Positions 33,647 through 45,600 of a stretch of 64,000 nt of DNA are shown one piece after another. The stretch lies in NCBI RefSeq assembly GCF_037975245.1, contig NC_092579.1:6633001-6697000 (forward strand). The letters are read 5' to 3'. A program made the translations under genes and the position numbers. The notes under the pieces were generated by a model. The model made no database searches and was not told the origin of the DNA. It saw only the letters and a program-made list of their open reading frames with translations. Every line of letters starts with the position of its first letter. Position 1 is the stretch's first letter. The DNA is from Apostichopus japonicus (Eukaryota; Echinodermata; Holothuroidea; Aspidochirotida; Stichopodidae).

Positions 33647-36600
33647 ATGGGTGGGACAGATTCGAAGCTTAATTTCAGGAAGGCTGTGGTTCAACTTACG
33701 ACAAAAACACAGGTAAATGAGCAAAAATGTAGGTTGCGCGAAACTAATTTGTCAAGAGACATCACACGACAACCAATACTCAATAGTATCACTGGCCTAA
33801 CCAATACTAGCCAAGCGTAGACCTAGTGTACTCTTATCAGTGATACTGCACTACAGACCACAGTTACTGTAATGTTGTTTAGCCTAGGTTACAATAAGAC
33901 CATGAGGCATGAGGCCTAGTATAAGTATAACCAACCCACAGAAAGGCATAGGCCAAATGATATTGAGCCCAGTGAAGCACTACTTCTAATCAGGTACGTA
34001 TTACTGAAGGAACTATATACTTAATCGACTGAAAATCCTACATTTACTGTAGTTTTAGTTTTAATGATGGTGGGAGCTATTCAATCAATTGTTGATTCAA
34101 TAAAAGATGGTGTTCATGCTTTACCTTATTGATATCAGTTCAATAGGTGTTGCTCTTGTGCTTATTTATCGAATCGTCAGTTTCAAAAACTTTGCAATAA
34201 GTGATATATTGGTACTTACTTCACCCATGAGATCCCTCTCCCAGGGTGTAGATCACACTACCGCACAATCTGCCCGGCACTCAAATATTCCCGAGTATAT
34301 CCCTGTAGATGTTTTGACTTTTGAGTATATGTAATATGTTTATTGTTTTGCAGCCTGTTGAAGCGGGAGATGATGCATTTTGGGATCAATTTTGGGCAGA
34401 CACTGTGACAAATGTCAGTGATGTATTTGCCCTGATCCCAGCAGCAGAGATCAGGGCTTTGAGAGAAGAATCTCCTTCCAACCTTGCTACACTCTGCTAT
34501 AAGGTATTTTCAATTCACTTATTACTTATTGCACTACTCTCTAACCTGTCTCACTCAACAATTGCATTTTCTAAAACAATGGTTAACAAATTGGTCAGAT
34601 GTGTAGCACTGTGCTCCTTATGGCCCAGTCCAATTTTCCTTTTTCATGAAAAACTGGTTCTCTATTGTTGGTATTTCTATAGACCAGTGTACGATGATAC
34701 ACGTTTGATTGATCAGTGCTGCTATTGTTACCAAAGTTGCCTTTCTTAATTGCAAATCATTATAAATGTGTGCACAGCAATGTATTTAATTAAATTGTGA
34801 TTGGACATAACAATGCGTGGAAGGGGAATTTGGGATATGATTTTTCATGTAAGTCTATCACTGAAATTTTAAACTAATTTGGGGCATAATTTGAAGGATT
34901 TTTAATCACTACTGTAGGCTGCATTAATCAGGAACATATTCTTCAGTGCATTGTCCCTGTTGGTTTTATCTCTTCAGGAACTCTTTTGGAATAAGTTATA
35001 CCACCAATGACTTTTTCCTCAGGTTATTTCAACATGTATGCAAACATCTAAAGCAGTATAGTACATGTCACTATGAGCACAGCAATATTAAATACATGTT
35101 TAGAACCAACCTCACATTTCTTTTCACATGTAAAGCAGCTTTTTGCTTCCTTTTCTGTGGTTTTCTCAGCCTCATAGACCCCACGATGCTATAACGACAT
35201 ACATAACTAGCTTATCTATTTAATTTTAACTTCAAATGGTGGAATAAAATGTTAAAAATTTACAACTTTGAACGTTGTGTTTTTCAATGGATCGCAATAT
35301 GAAAATTTAAATTCTATGAATGTCATTGAATAATGAGGTAAATAATTTTCACTTTGCCAGCGTCGTAAGCAACCCAGTACACCAATATGTACTACAACAC
35401 CATGCTTTATTTCTACACATTCTGTATGGCTGTGATACCGACGCAACTTGTTTGGATTGCTGTGAATGAATCTATTTTAAGCAACTGCTGATAAATAAAC
35501 ATGTCAGCTATTTACTGATTAGTTGAATTCAAACTAGTGTAATGGAGCACTGTATGCGATTAATTTTAAGTGAGGAATTTGTCGGAAGACACTCTACACA
35601 TTATCTGCCGAAGTCCTTAGTTACTCGCCAATTAATGCCCTTGGCAGGGTAAAAAACTTGGCTAATACCTTAGTTTGCTGTTTTTGATGAATACATGTAA
35701 AAAAACTTTATGGACATGTCAAAAGGGTGGGAAAACTGCGACAAAACGCAAAAAAGCAGCTTTAAGAACCTCCTCTTTGGAACCTAACCTTCCTTTCATA
35801 TTTCAGCAATGTTTCATCATTGTTATTCACCACTTGAGCCTTGAGAATTGCTGACATATAGAGTCTGTAGGAGTGAGTAGTGATATTGGGATTTTTGGAA
35901 TTCATGAATCCAAACAGACATTTGCTTGAAGTCTGTTATGCATCAAGTTTGAGTTCCAAGGTAAAAGACTAGAACAATATTAAGTTCAGCTCAGTTGCTC
36001 ATTATGTGTGGTTGAACAGACCTGCCTGATCTGGAATTAGTCATGAAATGCTTTATAGAGTTCTGTGTAGTCTTTACATGAATTTTAACACCATCCGATA
36101 TGAAGTATGCATAATGCAATATATATATTCAGTATATTTTCGTAACTTTCCTCACAGGCTGTGGAAAAGTTGGTATCTGCTGCAGAAACAGGATGTACTG
36201 CTCCGAAGGAACAGCAAATAGTGCTCAACTCGGTTCGTCTCTTGACCCGGGTCCTTCCGTACATATTTGAAGACGCTGACTGGAGAGGATTCTTCTGGTC
36301 GACCCTTCCGGGACAAACGGTAAGATAATCTTTGTACAGCTGGTATTTTGCATTTATATTGTGCGGCTATTTGTCGTTAACGTATATTTCTCCATTCATG
36401 GCAAGATTAAGCAATTTAAAATTGCGAAGGATAATTAAATCAAGTCGTTCCAAAGTTGGAACTGTTCCATGGAGAAGAGTGTAAACCTCAGAGTTTCTCA
36501 AATGACAATATAAAATTATATGAGTTTTGATGAGACAAAACATTGAAAAACTCACAGTGTTATTGTTTTTGAATTACCAATTAGTTTTAGGCTCAGCACC

Positions 36601-39600
36601 ATTCTATTGTGTGCATATTAGATAGCTTGGACAGGACAACACAAAGTTACAGCCCAGCACAAACTATAGCAAGAATTTTTTGTTGTCGGTGCTGTTATGA
36701 TGAAATTTTAACATTCTGAACGTCTGAAAACATAAAAGTTAGCTACTCTGCAGTTACTGTAGTTGAAAAAAAACTTACACTATGATAGCTACTGTATATT
36801 GTGTGTAAACTTAAATAATAAATGAATAGTAAATACAAATAACTCTCTTCTCTCCAGGAGATGAAGTATTAAAACTTGGATGAAAGAAAAACAATTTTGT
36901 GTATTTCTCTCCATGTGAGGTTCATTTCTTCTTGCATGCTAATCAAAGAAAACCTTCCGTTCATTCTCTACAAATTTATGCGATCAACTTAACTCTGCAA
37001 GAAGTTCACCCTCTGAAGATCACCATGAAACTGATTTTGAATAATCCATCCAAAAATTTGCATTTTCATCCAAACTTTTTAGTCTCTTCTTTCTGTGTAC
37101 ATCATCATGTCTTTTTTTCTGTCTCTCTATTTTCCAAACCTATTTCATCCTTTACCTCACAAACAGGCCAATTTGGAATCTCTCGATGAATTTGTAAGTT
37201 TAATAACTCCGTACTTAAATGTACATATTCAAATATTGTCGCTATTCCTGCTGATGCTCCTCTTTGCCGTGCTTTAACCTTTGACCAGCTTTGTTTCAAG
37301 TCCTCTTCATTTTGTTGCAGAAGTGGTAAATTTTATAGAATTACTGTACATTGTAAGGTAACATCTCCCTTACTCGTTTTGCAGGTGAAATTTCGCTTAA
37401 TTTGATTTTCATTTGCATCCGATGTTTTTGCTACTGTATGTACATGCTCAAACTCAGTCATTCTGCTGAGTCGTTAAGTGCCAACACTGTTTTTTTTAAG
37501 CTTTAATTTCCTGATGGGCTTTTTAAATCTGGCCAGAGAAAAAAAAAGAAATATTAAAACCCAAGGTATTTCTAAAATATACCGTGATCACTTTTCTGCA
37601 CCTTTGATACTTTGCAGAGCAACTTCGTTTGTTTGCCAATCGTTAGTTAAAGTCTCAATACGTGTTTGCTGATGAATTTCGGAAAACAAACTTCCGAAGT
37701 AGATTCAATGTTTCTTATTCTAAATGCATTCTGACCAGGTGAGTTTAATGGAGAAAAGCTGTCCCAATCGAAAGAAAGAAATTTATTTTCTGTTGCGCTT
37801 ATGGCGCGAAAGATTTACCATAAAATCATTGCAGCTGCCCATATCAGCATGTTCCTTACACAAATGTTAACAAAATAGTCTAGACATGCGTCCCGACCAA
37901 GATTTTAACGCAGTCCTATACTTGTATACTGTACTCCACTTTTTACAATTCCACTAGGGAAACATCTGAAAACACATGTTTATTTGTTGCAATGGAAGAA
38001 AGTGACACAATTTTGCAAGCTACATTGGTAAGAACGAGAGAAAGATACAAGAGCAGGGACCAAAGACATGCAAGCCACGAAAGTAAAAGTAAGCCTAGGC
38101 CTAACTGTCGTAAACAAAAATGAAACATTTGAATAGCGCATCATCTGTTGGGATGGACTTGCAAATTTTGATTGAAGTTTGTCGAGTCTAATGACTTGTC
38201 AATAAATCTGGCGAAATTTATGCAGCCTAACATTTTTAACAACAAATTATTCAATAAAAATAATGAATATTGATATGAAAATTGCATAAAATGGTGACAT
38301 TTTCATTGAACTTTTAGTGCAGTAAGCTGGAAAAGGTCAAAGTTTAAATTTGGCAAACACATACTGAGACTTTAAGCAATAAGTTGGTTAGTTTGATTGC
38401 ATGTATTTTGATTTGCAGCTAAAGATTGCACCTATCTTGATTCATTTACGTCGTTGGAACTGTCTATCACAACTTTGCACAGTTTTCATAAACTAGGAAC
38501 AATGAAAGAAGGAAAATTTCATCAGAAACTGCTGTCTTAAATTATCCCATTTGTAATTTAAGTTAACCTGACAAGATTAGATGCACTTACAGCACTGTTA
38601 ATATCTCCACATATGAAGGGATGGATTTTCTATCATATAATATACAGTGTGCCTAAATTCACTTTCATCGAAGCACCCTCACCCCCTCCCCCTCCCCCAC
38701 ACTTCCTACATTTCTTTTTACCTTCAGCCCTCTTGGAAGTAATCTCACAATTTACTGATGGCACTTGGATGGCGATATTATTCTCACAGTCTGTAGGCTC
38801 ACTTGATATAGTCGTTTCAAAACTGGTGTTTATTTGCAATTTGTTTTAACCTTCCCTCCACCTACCCCTTCTCCTCTTTTCCCCTTCACCGCATTTAATC
38901 CAGTCAATGTTCATCTTTATCCGAATTATTTCAAAACAGCTATACCAACTTGAAAATTTTTCGTGAAGTTGCTATCATCATTCATATGAATTCATAAAGT
39001 AATACTATAAGACAACATGTGAAGTCTCATGTACAGGTTAGGTTCAGCCTACAAGTACTGTTAGTTTATTTTCTCCAGCAATTGTTGTTTGAAACACTCG
39101 TCCTGTTTACCGTTGATTCATTACTACACTATAATCAGTCCATACTAGAAGTGTTTGTAAGTGTACGTCCTACACAGTGACATTATCGTTGCATACTGAG
39201 AATTGTTTACTCACAGCACTACAAATTTACTTAATTAGGGTGAGGTATGCAGTTCAGCATATGTACAGAACTTTAGTAGTGTTGCATCTCAATTTTGTAC
39301 CGTGCTCCCTCCCACTCACCATTAATACAGTGTGTGTGTTTATATGGCCTTGTGCTGTTTGCTCCTTGCTGCAGTTCTCATTATTTGGTTTTCGTTGCTC
39401 ATCCTTCATGTCTGCTTCAGATTATGAATTTTCAAGTTGTACTTTTTTATATTTAAATTACAATTTCCATTTAAGTTGAATTGACCAATTGATTTATCAT
39501 CTTTCATGGACTTTTTTTTTCCTTCTAATTTGTTATAAAATGTTTTCAAGTATAGGGTTCTGCTTGATCCAATGTAAGCTCCTTTTTACTGTTAGGAAGT

Positions 39601-42600
39601 GGGAAGATAGTGAAGCTGGTATTTAGGTCTTTGTTTGCTGTGAATCAAACTTTGAATACTTCATATGTCACCCAACATGACCATTTGGATGTACGTAGTA
39701 TACAGTTAACATACTGTGCTATCATTTCTTACATTGTGTAGGACTGCAGTGTACAGTAGCTTACAACAAATATTCAGTTCATGTATACATCATGAAGAGC
39801 TCTGAAAAGAAAAATGAGAAAATTTGAGCGATGGTGTACTTACGTATTTACACATATCATATGTATTTAATTGTATATATGGTATGCATATATTGTATAT
39901 GTTGCCTTCATATTCTGAAAAGGTAATCCAAAAGTAAAGAGTTTGGTTGAATTTTGTGTTTATTGTAGTCAGTAATGAGCATCAAAATGTTGCAGATCGC
40001 TTGAAATCACAGATCACTTGAAATGAGGTTTAAAAAAAAAAATTGAAAATGATGGATCTTATTTTAAACTTAATGATCTAATATAATTGTAAGGAAATGA
40101 AGGAATCTCTTGAGTGACCGTTTACATTGTCATTGAAAGTTCTACCACTTGCATATATCACTGGTCTCTTTTGTTGTTGCAAATGTAACATACAAAACAA
40201 TTTAGCACTTTGACTTTTATATGGTCATTTTCTTTTACAGTTTTTAGTCAAGAGTTTCCTGTTTGTGTATTCTGTTGCAGACCAGATCAATGTAATGCTG
40301 CGTACATTTATACTGTATAAACTGAAATTTGAACATTTATCCTTTTGTTGTGTTATGTTCAGTACTCGTTGGCATTTTACTGTTTACGCCTGCTCTATGT
40401 ATGTACTGCATGGTTTGTAATTCTGTTATTTTTTTCTCCTTTTTCAATACTGCAAGATATCAGTGTGGTTGCCACACATTCAACCGTATCCAGAGGTAGT
40501 GAAACAATTTGAATAAATATGACAATATTGTTAATTTAATTGATAACAATTTTGCACATCTGTGAACTGCAGTGTTTTATCACATGCTTTTTAATTTTTT
40601 TTTTTAACGAAGGTTCCATTCTAGTTTTGAATATTAAATTTGTGTGATGGTCAAGTATTTATTTGCTGTGTAAACTGTAACAAGGAATTGACCTTTAACA
40701 AGATGGGTAGCATTTGTATGTTTGTACTACCTGTACAGTATTGTACAGTAGTTGTACTTATGAAGCACACATGAGATTAAGGAATACAAGTTGAATATAT
40801 GTACACAAACTTGATAACGGTTAGCAAACCTTGCAGTGGTTTGTAGAATGTTGGACTCAAAAAAGCAACAGATTTGAAAATGTAATGTTTTAGGGGGGGG
40901 GGCGAGAACATAGAGCATAGCTGATGTTACCATAGTGACAGGACTTGGTACAACAGCAAGTATACACAATAATAGTTTAAAAACAAAATAAACTAAAATT
41001 GTTAGCAAACTGCTTATCCACTAAAGAGCCTGTGTAAGAGAATGTGTAGAAGTAAGTTGGCCTGACGTTCGATCCTAGAAGGATCTTCTTCAGAGGCTAA
41101 ATGACACTTGTCACTTAGCCTCTGAAGCAGATCCTGCTAGGATCGAACGTCAGGCCAACTTATTTTTACACAATTATAGTTTGTAAGACTTTGAACATAA
41201 GATTCCTTTATGAAATAAATAGAATGGTATGGATTAGAATTATGAAATAATGCCATTTATACTAGTCAGTCACATAAATTTATGTTACAACTTAAATACG
41301 AAACTATGCTCTCAGTGCTTTATGAGAACTTTGTTACATTTATTCAGAAACTTGTAAAGAATTTGAAGTTAAGAAACCTCAGAAAATATTACACAGATGG
41401 TCTTTGCAAACTTCATAGACTAGCTATCAGATGAAGATTAGACCAGGGATGTGTCATTTCTAATAATTTTGTTTTATAATTTAAAACTATTATTCCTAGA
41501 CAGATTTTTAGTCAAAATCATATTTTCATTTTCATACTAACTAATGCACTAGCTTTGCTCTATTATTAAACTGAATACTTTATTTTTTAATTTTGCACTT
41601 TATTTATTTATTTGCACTTTATTATTTTTGTGCAGTGTGCACTCTTAAATTTCATAACAATTCATACCACAGACCAGTTAGTAAGTTAATAGAATGATTT
41701 GAAGTGCACTATTAGCTTTTTAAACTAGCTTCATGCTACACCATATACTGCACTGTATAAACCACTTCTCCATAGTAATGTGATATTTAGTAAGCTTGGT
41801 GGGAGTTGTTTACAAATTTTAAGTCAGCAGGGGACACTTTTAAACTGAAGCATGATTTGAACATTTTCTACGGCAGCTTAAAAAGTTTCATCAAGATAAA
41901 GAATATCTTTATGCTCGGTTAATCAAGTGATATTTTTCAGAAAACTGTTAAGATAAAAAAGATAAAAACAACAGACTTAATTTTGCTTTGTTTTAGTTGT
42001 ATTAACGCAACAATTCACAATTGTCTGAAAAATGATTTAATGACAGCTTATCATATCAAGTCATTTCAGGAAAATTTCTGCAAAATGTTACCTACTTTAA
42101 ATTGTTCACTTCTTTCCAAAGTGTAAATTTTGACAGTTTTCTGAAAGATGTTGAAAGAACCACATCTCATCATTTCAACAAATTTCTGCAAAGTGTTAAA
42201 ATGTTCACTACTTTCCAAGTTTGCAATTTCAGACTTTTCTGACAAACAACCTCCATCAAAATGACAACTTATTACATCTTAATTGTCATAGAAACACAAT
42301 TTTCCAGGAAATGTCAACTTCTTATGGTTAGAATAGATATTCTTCCCCTGATGGCACTTTTAAGTTTTAAGCTGCCTTAATGTTCAGTTTGTTAGAATTA
42401 TCACAGTTGAGGTGTGTATCTAACTCTCATATTGGTAAGCAGAAATTGATTTATGGCCATCTTCTCATCATCTAGAACTCCTTGATTTCCCAAAATTTTG
42501 AACTTCTTATTTTGTTGAGTCAGTATCATCCTCGCAACATTGACATACAGTGCTACTCTGTCCACCTACTGTAAATCTGGACAAATCTTTAAGCAGTAGA

Positions 42601-45600
42601 CTGACCAAGTCTAATCTACTGCCCTCTGTAATCTACTACCCATTGAGGGGGGGGGGGAGATGAGGAGTGGGAGTAGTCAGTAAAGATTGTTACTTTACTA
42701 ATTATTCACACAAAGTATATTCAAGATGATTTAATAGTAAATTTTCATTACTCACAAATATCACGTTTGAAATTCAGTCTTGCACTACAACACAGAATCG
42801 GAAATTCCACATGTTCGTAGACAAATCAATAATAGTAAATTTCACACCAGCTGTTTTGTTGTGTGTTGAGGAACACCTGGTTAACTAAGTTCCACCCGTA
42901 CTAAATAATTGCTGACTTAAAGCTACTCAATGGAAAAATGACCAAAAGTTTGGTCTTGTTTTAGCATAAAGATAGGGGCATTAAATTTTTGAGGGGCTTG
43001 AAATTCAGAGAGAAAATATTGTTAGCAGGTACTGTACCCAACAGTGCAATGATCAGGACTCAGGTGTGTGTAATGCCTTCAGGGTACAGGAATGTGTAGT
43101 AGAGTATTACAGACTTTGCAATGTATGAAACATGAAGAAAAATTAACGCGGTGGTTTACTGTGTCCAACAGATGGTACAAGCTTGGACCAATGAGACTGT
43201 AATAGGTGAAACAAATGTGCATAGTTGCTTTAATTTTTAAGCTGGCCTCATGTTAATGCATGAACGTTGCTGTCTTTGTTTGTATTGTAATTCTATTGAA
43301 TGAGGTGTATTGTCATTGGTATTATAAGCTGTGTGGTACAGTGTGTGTGTTTAGCTTGTTCTAACTGACCATCTGCCGATTGTGTAGCATAAAATGTCAC
43401 CCTGAGTACTTGAATACTTTTTTTCTGCCGCTCTGAATGTGTATACTATATACATATCAAGTAAGAGAAATTCAAATATTGAAAATAAATTAGTTCTAAT
43501 TAAACTCCCCCAAAAATAATAATAATCACAATAATAGTAATAATAAATAATTTTTTTTAAAAAGAGCAGTTACTACCTTGACAAATTTGAGACTTGACTG
43601 AGTCAGAAGTTTGTTGAGTTTCAAAAACATTGAACTGATCAGGAACTCCATCTGACTGCCTTTGTTATGTAATGGTAGCATTCAGAACAAGCTCACTGGA
43701 TATATGTCTTGTTATATAATGATAGCATTCAGAACAAGCTCACTGGATAAATGTCTCGTTGTGTAATGATAGCATTCAGAACAAGCTCACTGGATAAATG
43801 TCTTGTTGTATAATGATAGCATTCAGAACAAGCTCACTGGATATGTCTTGTTATATAATGATAGCATTCAGAACAAGCTCACTGGATAAATGTCTTGTTA
43901 TATAATGATAGCATTCAGAACAAGCTCACTGGATATATGTCTTGTTTATGTAATGCAGAACACACACACTGGATATGTGCCTTTTTGTCAACAAAATGAC
44001 TAAATGTGTGGACAAATTGTGATATCAAGCTTGCATGCATACATATGTATGTTTCATCAAGACTGAGGTCATCACATGACAGTAAATCATTTCAATGACA
44101 GGTGTGTAAATATGTACAGTACTGTAAACAGCTCATTCATTGAACGATAACAGTCCTGCTTAGTGATAACCTACTCAGTTTAGTGATTTTAGAATGTTCA
44201 ATCATGTCATGATTTATGTTGTTGGTTACTTTACAGATTCAGACAATGTAGACAGTTCAGTTATTAAAAGATTACAGTCCTGCTTAGTGATTACAGACTC
44301 AGTTTAGTGATTATAATAGAATGTTCATTTTAATGATTACATTGTTGGTGATTACAGATTCAGTTTAGACAATATACGTAGACAGCTTAGTAACAGTCCT
44401 TATTAGTGATTACAGACTCAGTTTAGTGTTGACAGCCTACTGATTAAACTCGGAGTAGTGATTGCAGTCTGAGGTCATCAGATACAGTAGTTGAATTAGC
44501 GACTACTGTATTCAGTATCGTCATTTCCATACAGGCGATGTATACAATCTATACGATTGCAAAATTGCAAAAAAGGTGAAGTACAAACACAGCAGTCTTT
44601 AACTTTCATAATATTTCAATGTTAATAAAGTGTTCATATCATTGTTCTGTCTGCTACTCTTGCATTGTTATTATTATCAAATCTCCCTTTTCACCCATTT
44701 TCTTTATCAATTTAATTGTGCAAATAGCTTAAAATCTCAGAGAATATCTGTTCTTAGATGACTGCAAGTCTTTTTTCCTTCATCTGTTTTTCTCGCAGCC
44801 TGAAGAAGAGTCTTTGCCGTTGGCTCAATCACTTCTGAATGCCCTGGCCGACTTGCTCTTTTGTCCGGACTTTTCAGTGGTTGCGTCTAAGAAACAACAC
44901 GCAGCGGTCAGTATTTTTTTAACATAAATCTTTAAACTGAGCCGCATTGGGCAACATTTTCCCTCAAATTTGTAGCCCCAGGGAATATGTTGATTGGTTA
45001 TATTTTCCAAAATCAAGTTTGAGGTTTATTGAACTTTTATGTATTGTATGAAGCTGAGAACAAAAATGATATTCAGAGATTGTGTCCCAAAAATGTCTGT
45101 GTATCTTTTGTTTGTGTATAGTAGTTTGGCCTAGTTTGTGTATCATTTTGTTAGGGGATACCAGGAACAATTACCAGCGAAAACGTGACTTGTAGCCAGT
45201 TTTCGTTGTTAGATTCATAGCATTCCAAGGACACTGCCGTTTTTAGTAATTTTTATCTAATGAAACCATCAAAATTGTCAGCGTTTTGTTTTACGACACA
45301 GTTTTCACCCTAGAGGAAAGTATGGAATTAAAATTAACTCACATTTAACAGCCCTACAAAATTTCACATATATACTGGTACCATGCAATTTGACATATCA
45401 CTTTCCAAAATTCCTGTTAGACCGGAATATAAAATATATTCCTATTCCGCCTTTGTTGTGTATGCTTCTTAGCGTATATAGTAAGTGTTAGGCTGAATCG
45501 AAGCAAGATTCCTAGTTTCAGTTATCAACAATAACTCATATTGGAAATGACAGACCGTTTAAGGCCTACAGTATAAACCATATGGTACAGTAACAGAAGT

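Noticed and set aside
43660-43985. CRISPR-like array
   Set aside because: Units are contiguous tandem repeats with no variable spacers, in an animal intron; this is a minisatellite.
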